From: Cellvibrio sp. UBA7671
GTDB lineage: Bacteria; Pseudomonadota; Gammaproteobacteria; Pseudomonadales; Cellvibrionaceae
Direction: 5' to 3'
Length of the DNA stretch: 64,000 nucleotides
NCBI GenBank assembly: GCA_002483145.1
Contig: DLHJ01000003.1
Location: 124,001-188,000, forward strand
Shown here: piece after piece, positions 16,759 to 26,678 of the stretch
Layout: each line of letters opens with the position of its first letter
How positions within the stretch are numbered: the stretch's first letter is position 1
Translations under genes and position numbers: made by a program
The notes under the pieces: model-generated
The model's database searches: none
The model's input: the letters and a program-made list of their open reading frames with translations, nothing else
What the model was told of the DNA's origin: nothing

Positions 16759-19700
16759 ATGAGTTTGTCCCGCCCCTTTATTTTGCGCCCCGTCGCCACT
16801 TCGCTGGTGATGCTGGCGCTATTACTTGCCGGAATTCTGAGCTACCGCCTGTTGCCGGTCGCCGCTCTGCCGCAAGTGGATTACCCGATTATTCAGGTGT
16901 TCACCTTTAACCCCGGCGCCAGCCCCGATGTGATGGCGCGCACCGTGACCGCGCCGCTGGAGCGCAGCCTCGGGCAGATTCCCGGTTTGAAGCAGATGTC
17001 GTCCACCAGCTCCACCGGAGCTTCCATCATCACCCTGCAGTTTTCGCTGGAAGTGGATTTGGGAGTAGCTGAGCAGGAAGTGCAGTCGGCCCTGAATACG
17101 GCGAATAACCTGCTGCCGAATGATCTGCCCACCCCGCCGATTTATCGCAAAGTAAATCCCGCTGATGCACCGATCATGACTCTTGCCGTTACCTCGGCGA
17201 GCCTGCCCTTGCCGGAAGTTTACGATCTGGTGAACTCGCGCATGGCGCAAAAACTGGCGCAATTGCCGGGTGTGGGGATGGTTACTCTAGCGGGTGGCCA
17301 GCGTCCGGCGATCCGTATCAAGGTCAACCCCAATGCACTCGCCAATACCCAGATGAGCCTTGAGCAGGTGCGCAACGCCATAGTCGCCGCCAATACCAAC
17401 CAACCCAAAGGCAGCTTCGACGGCGCGCAGCGCTCCACCATGCTCGACGCCAATGACCAGATGCGCTCAGTTGAGGAATACCGCGATTTACTCATCAGCT
17501 GGCGCGATGGCTCACCCCTGCGCTTGGGCGATTTGGCGACCGTAGAAAACGGTGCTGAAGACCGCTTCCTCGCCGCCTGGGCAAATGATCAACCGGCGGT
17601 GCTGATTAATATCCAACGCCAGCCCGGCGCCAACGTAATTGATGTGGCGGACAGCGTACAAAAACTGCTGCCACAACTCACTGCGACATTACCGGCAGCG
17701 GTGAATGTGGCCATGCTCAGCGACCGCACACACAGCATCCGCGCCTCGATTCGCGATGTGCAAAAAGAACTGATTTTTGCGATCTGCCTGGTGGTAGCCG
17801 TTACTTTCGTCTTCCTGCGCTCGGTGCCCGCCACCATTATCCCCAGCCTCGCGGTGCCACTCTCCTTGGTCGGCACTTTTGCGGCTATGTACTTCCTCGA
17901 CTTCTCGATCAATAACCTGACCTTGATGGCACTCACTATCGCCACCGGATTTGTAGTTGACGACGCGATAGTGATGCTGGAAAACGTCGCCCGTCACCGC
18001 GAGCAAGGCGAATCGCCAATGAACGCAGCGCTCAAGGGCGCGGGGGAAATTGGGTTTACCTTGGTATCGCTCACTATTTCATTGATCGCCGTGCTGATTC
18101 CGCTGTTGTTTATGGGTGATCTGGTCGGGCGATTGTTTCAGGAATTTGCGATTACGCTGGCAGTGGCGATTGGGATTTCGCTGCTGGTATCGCTCACCCT
18201 CACCCCCATGATGTGCGCGCGTATGCTCAAACATGCGCCGGTGCACAACGACGCCCAACCGGATTTTATGGAGCGGCTGATCGCCAGCTACGGGCGAGGC
18301 TTGGATAAAGTCCTGCAACACCAAACGGCGGCTATGGCGGTAATGATCGGCACCGTATTGCTCACTGCCGGTCTTTATCTCGCCGTGCCCAAAGGCTTTT
18401 TCCCGATTCAGGACAGCGGTGTAATTCAAGCCGTAACCGAAGCGCCGCAGGATACCTCCTTCAGTGCCATGGCCGAGAAGCAGCAAGCCTTGGCGGAATT
18501 GATTCTCAAAGATCCGGATGTAGAAGGGCTTTCATCGTTTATCGGTGTGGACGGCAGCAATATCACCCTCAACTCTGGCCGCCTGCTGATTAACCTCAAG
18601 CCCCACCACGAGCGGGATGCGAGCGCGAGCGACATCATCGACAGGTTGCGGGAACAGATCAAAGGCGTCGCCGGTGTTACCGCCTGGTTCCAGCCAGTGC
18701 AGGAATTGAGTATCGAAGATCGCGTCAGCCGCACCCAATACCAATTCAGCCTGACCACGCCGGATTCCGCATTATTGGATGAGTGGGTACCGCGCGTGCT
18801 GGAACGTTTGCGGCAAGAACCGGCGCTCGCCGATGTCGCCGCCGATCTGCAAAACCGTGGCCTGCAGGCCTATGTGGAGATTGATCGCGACGCTGCGGCG
18901 CGCCTCGGTGTGCGTGTAAGTGATATCGCCGGAGCACTGCAAACCGCCTACGGCCAGCGCCAAATCGCCACGCTGTTTACCCAAGCGAATCAATATCGTG
19001 TGGTGCTGGAAGTCGATCCGGATTACGCCCAAGGCTTGAAAGCGCTGGAAAATACCTACGTCGCCAGCAGCTCCGGCAAACCGGTCGTGCTAACCACCCT
19101 CGCCAAAATCACCCAGCGCCCGGCGCCGCTGTTGATCAATCACCAGAGCCAATTTCCCTCAACTACCATCTCTTTCAACCTCGCGGGCGATGCGTCCCTC
19201 GGTGAAGCAATCGATGCAATTGAAGCGGCGCAGGCCGAGCTGGATTTACCCGCTGCATTGGAGCTGCGCTTTCAGGGTGCGGCAGAGGCTTTCCGTGCAT
19301 CGCTAAGCAATACACTTTGGTTGGTGCTCGCGGCGATAGTCACCATGTATATCGTGCTGGGGATTTTGTATGAGAGTTTTATCCACCCTGTGACCATTCT
19401 GTCCACCCTACCCTCGGCAACTGTGGGCGCTTTGCTCGCACTTCTACTGACGGGCCAGCCGCTGGATTTGATTGCGGTGATTGGCGTGGTGCTACTGATC
19501 GGCTTGGTGAAAAAGAACGGCATCATGATGGTGGACTTTGCACTCGAAGCCCAACGCAGCCTCGGCCTCAGCCCGCGCGAGGCGATTCATCGCGCCGCGT
19601 TAATGCGCTTCCGCCCGATTTTAATGACCACCCTCGCCGCCTTGTTCGGCGCCATACCACTCATGCTCGCCAGCGGTTCCGGCGCGGAATTGCGCCAGCC

Positions 19701-19836
19701 TTTGGGTTTGGTGATGGTGGGAGGGTTGCTGGTAAGCCAGGTATTAACCCTGTTTACCACGCCGGTGGTGTATTTGTTTTTTGATCGCTGGGTTAACAAA
19801 AACCCCACCAACGAATTGATTCCGGAGGAGGTGTAG
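16759..19836 (+). CDS. mdtB: RND multidrug efflux permease, MdtB-like
   Basis: 1025 residues, inner-membrane proton-driven pump with 12 transmembrane helices and two large periplasmic loops. MdtB hallmarks align closely: [59 protein letters not shown] and [16 protein letters not shown] with the proton-relay Asp pair, then [13 protein letters not shown]. In E. coli MdtB and MdtC form a mixed trimer. Here the second pump gene follows after a palindromic repeat, and the TAG stop lies inside that repeat. Substrates (bile-salt-like compounds, novobiocin in E. coli) are family knowledge, not shown here. Confidence 0.93.
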   Translation: MSLSRPFILRPVATSLVMLALLLAGILSYRLLPVAALPQVDYPIIQVFTFNPGASPDVMARTVTAPLERSLGQIPGLKQMSSTSSTGASIITLQFSLEVDLGVAEQEVQSALNTANNLLPNDLPTPPIYRKVNPADAPIMTLAVTSASLPLPEVYDLVNSRMAQKLAQLPGVGMVTLAGGQRPAIRIKVNPNALANTQMSLEQVRNAIVAANTNQPKGSFDGAQRSTMLDANDQMRSVEEYRDLLISWRDGSPLRLGDLATVENGAEDRFLAAWANDQPAVLINIQRQPGANVIDVADSVQKLLPQLTATLPAAVNVAMLSDRTHSIRASIRDVQKELIFAICLVVAVTFVFLRSVPATIIPSLAVPLSLVGTFAAMYFLDFSINNLTLMALTIATGFVVDDAIVMLENVARHREQGESPMNAALKGAGEIGFTLVSLTISLIAVLIPLLFMGDLVGRLFQEFAITLAVAIGISLLVSLTLTPMMCARMLKHAPVHNDAQPDFMERLIASYGRGLDKVLQHQTAAMAVMIGTVLLTAGLYLAVPKGFFPIQDSGVIQAVTEAPQDTSFSAMAEKQQALAELILKDPDVEGLSSFIGVDGSNITLNSGRLLINLKPHHERDASASDIIDRLREQIKGVAGVTAWFQPVQELSIEDRVSRTQYQFSLTTPDSALLDEWVPRVLERLRQEPALADVAADLQNRGLQAYVEIDRDAAARLGVRVSDIAGALQTAYGQRQIATLFTQANQYRVVLEVDPDYAQGLKALENTYVASSSGKPVVLTTLAKITQRPAPLLINHQSQFPSTTISFNLAGDASLGEAIDAIEAAQAELDLPAALELRFQGAAEAFRASLSNTLWLVLAAIVTMYIVLGILYESFIHPVTILSTLPSATVGALLALLLTGQPLDLIAVIGVVLLIGLVKKNGIMMVDFALEAQRSLGLSPREAIHRAALMRFRPILMTTLAALFGAIPLMLASGSGAELRQPLGLVMVGGLLVSQVLTLFTTPVVYLFFDRWVNKNPTNELIPEEV

Positions 19837-19969
19837 GTTGCTGGTGAGCTTGCGAACCGCAACATGGCCATGTATCCGCCCGCACCGAAACCTGATTTAA
19901 AGCTCCATTTGGCTTTTGGTTGGTGCAGCACATGGTCGTGTTGCGGTTCGTTCCTCACCAGCAACCTAC
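19833..19969. repeat. MITE-like palindromic repeat, copy 2 (137 bp)
   Basis: GTAGGTTGCTGGTGAG at the left is mirrored by CTCACCAGCAACCTAC at the right. Inner arms GCGAACCGCAACATGGCCATG and CATGGTCGTGTTGCGGTTCG pair, around a centre with CACCGAAACCTG...AAAGCTCCATTTGG shared with copy 1. The stop codon TAG of the mdtB-like gene is the second to fourth base of the element. It ends 11 bases before the mdtC-like ATG, so it occupies the whole gene junction. Confidence 0.85.
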
Positions 19970-19980
19970 GGTAAACCGTT

Positions 19981-22900
19981 ATGTTCATCGCTGATCCTTT
20001 TATAAAACGCCCGGTCGCCTCCAGCTTGTTGGCGGTCGGCATTGTCCTGCTAGGTTTATTAGCATGGCGCATGCTGCCGGTCGCGCCCTTGCCGCAGGTG
20101 GATTTCCCCGCCGTGCAAATCTACGCAGGCTTGCCCGGCGCTAGCCCGGAAAGTATGGCGGCGACGGTTGCGACACCGCTGGAGCGCGCGCTCGGCAGTA
20201 TTCCCGGCGTGACGGCGATCAACTCCAACTCGACCCAAGGCTCAACCTTTATCTGGGTGGAATTCACCCTCGACCGGGATCTGGATTCCGCCGCGCGCGA
20301 TGTACAAGCCGCACTGAATGCAGCACGTGGCCAATTGCCTGCAGGTATGCCGGGCAATCCGGGGTATCGCAAAATAAGCCCCTCGCAAGCGCCGATTATG
20401 GCGCTCGCGCTCAGCTCGCCTAACCTCTCACCCGCAGCTCTGTATGACTCAGCCGCGACCATACTCGCGCAAAAACTGTCGCAGATTAAAGGCGTCGGCC
20501 AAGTGGGAATCGACGGCGCTTCCCTGCCCGCCGTGCGCATCCAACTCAACCCCAATGCCCTCGCCAATTACGGCATCGCCCTGGATGAAGTGCGCAACGC
20601 GGTCGCTAACGCCAATGTGATGCGCCCGATTGGCATGCTCGAAGAAAATGACACCCGCTGGCAGGTGCATACCAATGAAAGCCTGCGTTCAGCCAAGGAT
20701 TACCAAACCCTCGTAATCCGCTACGGCGACGAAGGCGGTGTCGTGCGCCTGCAGGATGTCGCTACCGTTACCGACTCAGTCGAGAACCGCTACACCGATG
20801 GTTTCCACAACCAAAGTTCAGCGGTGACCCTGACCGTTAGCCGTCAGACCGGTGCCAATATCGTTGAAACCATCGACGCGATTAACGCTCAACTGCCCGC
20901 ACTGCGCGCCCTTATGCCCGCCGATACCCAACTCAAAGTAGTAATGGATCGTTCACCCGGCATCCGCGCCACGCTCAAAGAAGCGCAGATCACCTTGGTG
21001 CTTTCAGTCTTGTTAGTGGTCGGTGTGGTCTGGGTATTTCTCGGCAGTGCGCGCAGTGCACTTATCCCGAGCCTAGCAATTCCGGTGGCGATTATCGGCG
21101 CCTTCGCGGTCATGTATCTCTACGGATTTTCGCTCAACAATTTGTCGCTGATGGCACTGATTGTCGCCGCGGGATTAGTTGTAGACGATGCAATCGTGGT
21201 GCTGGAAAACATCAAACGCCATATCGAGCGCGGCCTTTCGCCCTTTCAAGCGGCGATCCAAGGCACGCGCGAAGTGGGCTTTACGCTGCTGGCGATGAAT
21301 ATCACCCTGGTGGTGGTATTTATTTCGATTCTGCTGATGGGCGGCGTGGTGGAAAAACTCTTCCGTGAATTCTCCATCACACTCGCTGCGGCGATGATTA
21401 TTTCGCTCGCGGTTTCGCTTAGCCTCACCCCCGCGCTCTGTGCTCAGCTGCTAAAAGCTGAGCCTAAAAGAGAACATAAACCCGGTATTTTTGATGACAT
21501 CAAACAGGGCTATTCCATCGCACTGAGTTGGGCGCTGCGCCATAGCCGTATTGTGTTATTGATTCTCGCGGGCGTCATCGGCCTGAATATTTACCTCTAC
21601 GTCGCCATTCCCAAAACCATGCTGCCCGAGCAAGACACCGGCCAAATGACCGGCTGGATTCGCGGCGACGACGGCTTCTCGTTTCAATTGATGCAACCGA
21701 AAATCCAGCAATTCCGCCAACTGTTATTAGCTGATCCGGCGGTAGAAGATGTGTTCGGCGCAAGTGGTGGCGGCAACGGCGTCAGCAACGCCTGGATGCG
21801 CATCAGCCTCAAACCCATGGCCGAACGCGGCGTGTCGGTGCATGAAGTGGTGGACAGATTGCGTCGCCAAATACCGAGTATTCCCGGTGCTATGTTGATG
21901 ATCGGCCCGGATCAGGACATCCGCCTCAGCTCGCCCTTTAGCCGCAGCGAACAGGAACTCATGTTGCTCGCCGACGATTTAAAACTGTTGCACAAATGGG
22001 CCGCAAAAATCACCACGGCGATGGAAAAAATGCCGGAGCTGACCGAGATCGACGGCGTAAAAGAAGAAGGCACCCAGCAAGTCGTACTCACCATTGACCG
22101 CGAAGCCGCGCAGCGCTTGGGCGTGAATATGAACGCGGTCGCCAGCATGCTCAACAACTCCTTCTCGCAGCGGCAAGTTTCCACCATGTTCGACGAGATG
22201 AATCAATACCGAGTGGTGATGGAACTGGAGCCCGGCTACACCGCAACGCCCGCTGTACTAGAACAACTGCAAGTTATCACTAACGATGGCAAACGCGTTC
22301 CGCTCTCGACTTTTTCCAGTTTTAATTACGGATTGGCAGAAGACCGCGTGCGCCACAGCAATCAATTTGCATCCGAGAGCATTGGTTACGGCGTGGCGGA
22401 AAATTTCACTGAAGAACAAGCCCGCGCCGCAATCGAAAATAAAATCGCCGAGCTGATGGTTCCTAAAGAAGTCTACCTCGCACCCGCTGGCAGCAGTCGC
22501 CCCGGTTGGGGCCCGAGCACACCTGGCATGGCGCAAGATCCGGCGGTATTAATTGCCTGTGTATTGCTTGCGGTCTATTTAATTCTGGGGATTTTGTACG
22601 AGAGCACCATTCACCCGCTCACGATTTTATCGACGCTGCCTTCAGCGGGAATCGGCGCATTGCTCGCTTTGCGCTTGAGCGATACACCCTTCAGTTTGAT
22701 CGCCATGCTCGGTTTATTTTTATTGATCGGCATAGTGATGAAAAACGCAATTTTAATGATTGACTTTGCCTTGGAATTAGAGCGCAAAGAGGGGTTGTCA
22801 TCGCGTGATTCCATTTTCCAGGCCGCTCTCCTGCGCCTGCGCCCGATCATGATGACCAACCTCGCCGGCCTGCTCGGTGCGCTGCCGTTAATTCTCAGCT

Positions 22901-23094
22901 TTAACGAAGGCTCCGAACTGCGCACCCCACTCGGCATTACAATCATCGGCGGCCTCGCTGTCAGCCAATTGCTTACCCTATTTACGACGCCGGTGGTGTA
23001 TTTGTATATGGAGAAGGTGCGGAATTGGGGGCTGGCCATAAGGCACATTTCCGAAACAAAAGAAAAACAAGCATCAACTAGCCATAACCTATAA
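19981..23094 (+). CDS. mdtC: RND multidrug efflux permease, MdtC-like
   Basis: 1037 residues, 12-helix RND pump. MdtC-like stretches: PFIKRPVASSLLAVGIVLLG, SNSTQGSTFIWVEFTLDRDL, GASLPAVRIQLNPNALA, LVVDDAIVVLENIKRHIERG (Asp pair) and LRLRPIMMTNLAGLLGALPL near the end. It is a paralogue of the preceding pump and probably forms a heterotrimer with it, fed by the adaptor at 15382. No ribosome site is obvious between the palindromic repeat and the ATG (only CGGTAAACCGTT), so expression may depend on read-through across the repeat. Confidence 0.92.
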   Translation: MFIADPFIKRPVASSLLAVGIVLLGLLAWRMLPVAPLPQVDFPAVQIYAGLPGASPESMAATVATPLERALGSIPGVTAINSNSTQGSTFIWVEFTLDRDLDSAARDVQAALNAARGQLPAGMPGNPGYRKISPSQAPIMALALSSPNLSPAALYDSAATILAQKLSQIKGVGQVGIDGASLPAVRIQLNPNALANYGIALDEVRNAVANANVMRPIGMLEENDTRWQVHTNESLRSAKDYQTLVIRYGDEGGVVRLQDVATVTDSVENRYTDGFHNQSSAVTLTVSRQTGANIVETIDAINAQLPALRALMPADTQLKVVMDRSPGIRATLKEAQITLVLSVLLVVGVVWVFLGSARSALIPSLAIPVAIIGAFAVMYLYGFSLNNLSLMALIVAAGLVVDDAIVVLENIKRHIERGLSPFQAAIQGTREVGFTLLAMNITLVVVFISILLMGGVVEKLFREFSITLAAAMIISLAVSLSLTPALCAQLLKAEPKREHKPGIFDDIKQGYSIALSWALRHSRIVLLILAGVIGLNIYLYVAIPKTMLPEQDTGQMTGWIRGDDGFSFQLMQPKIQQFRQLLLADPAVEDVFGASGGGNGVSNAWMRISLKPMAERGVSVHEVVDRLRRQIPSIPGAMLMIGPDQDIRLSSPFSRSEQELMLLADDLKLLHKWAAKITTAMEKMPELTEIDGVKEEGTQQVVLTIDREAAQRLGVNMNAVASMLNNSFSQRQVSTMFDEMNQYRVVMELEPGYTATPAVLEQLQVITNDGKRVPLSTFSSFNYGLAEDRVRHSNQFASESIGYGVAENFTEEQARAAIENKIAELMVPKEVYLAPAGSSRPGWGPSTPGMAQDPAVLIACVLLAVYLILGILYESTIHPLTILSTLPSAGIGALLALRLSDTPFSLIAMLGLFLLIGIVMKNAILMIDFALELERKEGLSSRDSIFQAALLRLRPIMMTNLAGLLGALPLILSFNEGSELRTPLGITIIGGLAVSQLLTLFTTPVVYLYMEKVRNWGLAIRHISETKEKQASTSHNL

Positions 23095-23120
23095 ACACAG
23101 TAAAAAGGATACGGATACAT

Positions 23121-23426
23121 ATGGGGGCTTTAGCAATTATTTTTGCAATAGATGTACTGATATCCACCTTATGCATTTGGCTTGCAACAAAATTCAGTTT
23201 CGTAAACTTAGAAATTAAGCTAGTACCTATAATCGTTTTACTCGCGTCCGCCGTCTCATTAATACCCGTTATTGGTTGGCTAGCAGGATTTTTATTGTTC
23301 GTTTACTTATTAATGCAACTATCGCAATGCTCTGTAGTGGATGCACTGTGGGTTGTATTATTCACGAAACTATTTTCATTTGTGGCGATATTAGTCACTA
23401 CACCTTTGTTCAATACCGCAGTGTAG
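23121..23426 (+). CDS. Small multi-pass membrane protein
   Basis: 101 residues, almost entirely hydrophobic with three predicted helices (about 3-22, 30-65 possibly two, 75-95) and few charges. AAAAGGA lies 11 bases before the ATG. Its codon use is more AT-rich than the efflux genes just upstream. I do not recognise the family. It starts 26 bases after the mdtC-like stop and may be read from the same transcript. Confidence 0.6.
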   Translation: MGALAIIFAIDVLISTLCIWLATKFSFVNLEIKLVPIIVLLASAVSLIPVIGWLAGFLLFVYLLMQLSQCSVVDALWVVLFTKLFSFVAILVTTPLFNTAV

Positions 23427-23677
23427 AAATACATTCCGACCCCGCAATACGTTCTACCCTCTTACGAGCGTAGCGGAAGTTAACAAATATTTACTGCCGT
23501 GTCGTACATGACGGGATTTAAGTCTCTAAAAACTAGACTAGAATCCCAGTCGTCGCACACTCTACAAAACTAACAAGCGGCGCTCTTCCACCTCACTAAT
23601 TAGCCTGACAATCAGCTCGCACCAGACGGGCGAATAAAACCAATAACACTTACTGTCGACGACAAGAGAACACCACC

Positions 23678-25558
23678 ATGAAACTATCAGTTACCCGCTG
23701 GTTGCAAGTCTCCAGCCTGCTTGTGCTCAGTTTAGGAATTTCGCAATTATCTCTCGCAGCAGAATTACCTTTACAGGCACAATCAATTCAAGCATATGGA
23801 CGCGATGCAACCTCTCTCAACGGCGAATGGAAAATCATCGTCGATCCTTACGAAAACGGTTACTACAACTATCGCTACGAACCGTTTGACCAGCAGGAAA
23901 ATCCGTCCGTTAATGCGTTCTTTACCGATTCAAAACAAAAAACACCCTCGGATCTGATTGAATACGATTTCGATAAAGCAGACACATTGCAAGTGCCCGG
24001 TGATTGGAATACCCAAAAAGAAAAGCTCTATTACTATGAAGGGAGCGTTTGGTATCGCAAAAAATTTGATGCGCCTGCTGCAAAAAAAACTGATCGCCAA
24101 TTTATCTACTTCGGTGCAGTAAACTATCGCGCCGATGTGTATTTAAATGGTAAAAAACTCGGTGTACATATCGGTGGTTTTACGCCTTTCCACTACGAAG
24201 TAACCGGAAAATTAAAACCTAAAGACAATTCATTAATTATTAAAGTAGATAACAAACGCCATGCCGATGCCGTACCCACACTCAACACCGATTGGTGGAA
24301 TTACGGCGGCATTACCCGTGAGGTAAAACTCTTTAATGTCCCGCGCACCTTTATCCGCGATTACAAAATCGCACTCGACTCATTGGAGCAAAAAACCGTA
24401 ACCGGTTCTGTGTTATTGGATGGTGCCAAAGGCGGCGAGAAAGTCCAATTGCGTTTGCCTGAATTAAATATCAAACAGACACTCACTGCCGATAAAAACG
24501 GCAGCGCCAGTTTTTCATTCGCAGTACCCGATGCACAACTCTGGTCACCGGAAACGCCAAAACTCTATTCCGTACAAATCAGCAGCGGCAGCGACAAGCT
24601 AACTGACAACATTGGCTTACGCACCATCACCACCCAGGGCAAACAATTATTGTTGAACGGCAAACCGCTTTTCTTGCGCGGCATTTCAGTGCATGAAGAA
24701 TATTCTGCCGATGGCGGTGGCCGCGTGAGTAATGCCAAAGAAGCGCAAACCTTATTGGGCTGGGCAAAAGAGTTAAATGCAAATTTTGTGCGCCTCGCCC
24801 ACTATCCACACAACGAAGATATGGTGCGCCTCGCCGACCAAATGGGTTTGTTAGTCTGGTCAGAAATTCCTGTGTACTGGACCATCAACTGGAAAAACGA
24901 AGCCACTTACCAAAACGCTGAAGCGCAATTGGCAGCGATGATTGAGCGCGATAAAAACCGCGCCGCCGTGATTATCTGGTCGCTCGCCAATGAAACGCCT
25001 GTGTCGGATGTGCGTAACCAGTTCCTCGCGCGCCTTGCAAAAAAAGCGCGCGCATTGGATAACACACGTTTGTTAAGCGCAGCGATGGAAAAACATTACC
25101 GCAGCGATAATCCTAACATCGCAGTAGTAGAGGATCCCCTCGCCGATTTGGTCGATATGGTGAGTTTCAACCAATACATCGGCTGGTACGATGGCTTGCC
25201 CGAAAAAGCCGATAGGGTGACCTGGGAAATCAGCTACAACAAACCGGTCTTTGTCAGCGAATTTGGCGGTAGCGCAAAACAGGGATTGCACGGCGATGTA
25301 AACCAGATTTTTACCGAAGAATTTCAGGAAAACCTCTATCGTAAAACCTTGGGCATGATCGATAAAATCGACGGTTTTGTCGGCACCTCACCCTGGATAC
25401 TCGCCGACTTCCGCTCACCGCGTCGTCTGCTCGATGGAATCCAGGATGATTACAATCGCAAGGGTATCTATTCCAATGAAGGCGTTAAGAAAAAATCGTT
25501 TTTTGTGTTGCAGGAATTTTATAAGCGCAAAGCAGAACAATCGAAAAACGCCGAATAA
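23678..25558 (+). CDS. Secreted GH2 glycosidase, probable beta-glucuronidase
   Basis: 626 residues. Signal peptide (about 1-28, ends SLAAE), sugar-binding jelly roll (about 35-230, ADVYLNGKKLGVHIGGFTPF), Ig-like domain, and a TIM barrel from about 325. Catalytic acid/base E439 in WSLANETP and nucleophile E528 in FVSEFGG. N593 and K595 in DYNRKGIYS match the Asn-x-Lys motif that grips the carboxylate in beta-glucuronidases, which favours uronic-acid rather than galactose substrates (beta-galacturonide also possible). Periplasmic or extracellular. Could act on glucuronoxylan or pectin fragments, in line with the xylanase/glucuronoyl esterase gene 6 kb away. Confidence 0.88.
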   Translation: MKLSVTRWLQVSSLLVLSLGISQLSLAAELPLQAQSIQAYGRDATSLNGEWKIIVDPYENGYYNYRYEPFDQQENPSVNAFFTDSKQKTPSDLIEYDFDKADTLQVPGDWNTQKEKLYYYEGSVWYRKKFDAPAAKKTDRQFIYFGAVNYRADVYLNGKKLGVHIGGFTPFHYEVTGKLKPKDNSLIIKVDNKRHADAVPTLNTDWWNYGGITREVKLFNVPRTFIRDYKIALDSLEQKTVTGSVLLDGAKGGEKVQLRLPELNIKQTLTADKNGSASFSFAVPDAQLWSPETPKLYSVQISSGSDKLTDNIGLRTITTQGKQLLLNGKPLFLRGISVHEEYSADGGGRVSNAKEAQTLLGWAKELNANFVRLAHYPHNEDMVRLADQMGLLVWSEIPVYWTINWKNEATYQNAEAQLAAMIERDKNRAAVIIWSLANETPVSDVRNQFLARLAKKARALDNTRLLSAAMEKHYRSDNPNIAVVEDPLADLVDMVSFNQYIGWYDGLPEKADRVTWEISYNKPVFVSEFGGSAKQGLHGDVNQIFTEEFQENLYRKTLGMIDKIDGFVGTSPWILADFRSPRRLLDGIQDDYNRKGIYSNEGVKKKSFFVLQEFYKRKAEQSKNAE

Positions 25559-25569
25559 TATGCAACATT

Positions 25570-25613
25570 AGCCAGTGCATACCGAGTGGATGCACTGGCT
25601 TATAATTTTTTAC
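25570..25613 (+). terminator. Rho-independent terminator
   Basis: Perfect 11-bp stem AGCCAGTGCAT / ATGCACTGGCT with a 9-base loop, followed by TATAATTTTTTACTT. Ends the GH2 gene; the opposing gene stops at 25614, so both convergent transcripts end here. Confidence 0.85.
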
Positions 25614-26198
25614 TTATTTTTTAGTGTTGGCTCGCTGCCAATAACGACAAGATATTAACGATAATAATGCGGATAAAAATAATATCGGTGCTGATGGTTC
25701 ATCGATAGCTGTGCGGGTGATATCCAGTTCCCAACGTGCTTCATCTAACCATAAATTATCGGTAGATGCCGCAATGCCAATACCGAATTGCCCCGTTTTT
25801 ACTGGATCATAATCACACTCAAACATACCCCAAATAACACAAGTATCTTCGCCGGGAAAATAATCGCGCACGAACTCAAAGCTTTCGTTATCGACATCGG
25901 GATACACATGCATTCGCGCACCGAATAGCATCGTATAAAATATCACGAACTCGCTGGTATCCGAGCCCGGCATATCTATATCGCTATCATCAATTATTTC
26001 GTGGACACGGACAAACAAGCGCACGCTGTTAACAATATCCGTTTGCGGGTTATAGCCCAGCGCGATCATATCTGTGGAAAAGCCATCATAGCCTTCCCTG
26101 ATCGCGGCATCTTTGCGTACATCCGTAATTATTAGCGCATGGGATTGAAAAGAAATCAGTGTCAACAACACAGGAAGTATGAAAATTATATTTTTCAT
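25614..26198 (-). CDS. Exported protein with a PEP-CTERM-like tail
   Basis: 194 residues from the ATG at 26198 (AAGGATGG 8 bases upstream; the earlier ATG has no spacing to a ribosome site). Signal peptide about 1-21 (ends SFQSHA). The body is acidic and beta-rich with two Cys. The C-terminus has a Pro-containing motif DEPSAP, a hydrophobic segment (ILFLSALLSLIS) and a basic end (CRYWQRANTKK), the tripartite pattern of PEP-CTERM/exosortase-sorted proteins, though the motif is degenerate. No function can be assigned. Isolated gene with its own upstream region. Confidence 0.7.
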   Translation of the reverse strand: MKNIIFILPVLLTLISFQSHALIITDVRKDAAIREGYDGFSTDMIALGYNPQTDIVNSVRLFVRVHEIIDDSDIDMPGSDTSEFVIFYTMLFGARMHVYPDVDNESFEFVRDYFPGEDTCVIWGMFECDYDPVKTGQFGIGIAASTDNLWLDEARWELDITRTAIDEPSAPILFLSALLSLISCRYWQRANTKK

Positions 26199-26669
26199 CG
26201 TAAGCACCATCCTTAACTAAAATCAGCTCTGTAGAATCCACAACAGATTCCGCCCCTTTCTATTGAAATCTTCAATTTATTAATCAAGAAAGTAACCACT
26301 CTTTTACACAATCCCGGGAGTAATAAATGCGATCGCACGCACGCTTGGCTGTACCTGTGTCACCCAAAATAACAACGCACGCAAATTATTACAGGGCATT
26401 ACATCCCATCGTCTAACCAAGCTTTCCACAGGATCAAATAGTTATTAAAATTTATTAATATGTACGCCACAGCCATAAAAACAGACGTTTAATTAATATT
26501 TTCACGCAATAATAACGGTGCTCATCACTTTGGTTCTAACAATCCTAACTTACGCCCAAAATACTCTTGCAGTCACTTCGACACACTGATTAGCCGCTGC
26601 TATATTTCAACGACCAGCCTGTTAACCACAGAGTTACCCTGCATCAGGGAGTTTTGCGAGAAGGAATAG
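26199..26669. other. Intergenic region before the GGDEF-EAL gene
   Basis: 471 AT-rich bases between divergent genes. One 29-codon plus-strand frame (26327-26416) is preceded by GGGAG at a good distance, but has no other support. The sequence CGATCGCACGCACGC stands out only by composition. No hairpin of terminator type was seen. Promoters for both flanking genes should lie here. Confidence 0.4.
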
Positions 26670-26678
26670 TTGAAATCA

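Noticed and set aside
26327-26416. 29-codon frame with a GGGAG site in the intergenic region before the GGDEF-EAL gene
   Set aside because: Only the ribosome-like site supports it; composition and context give no further evidence.
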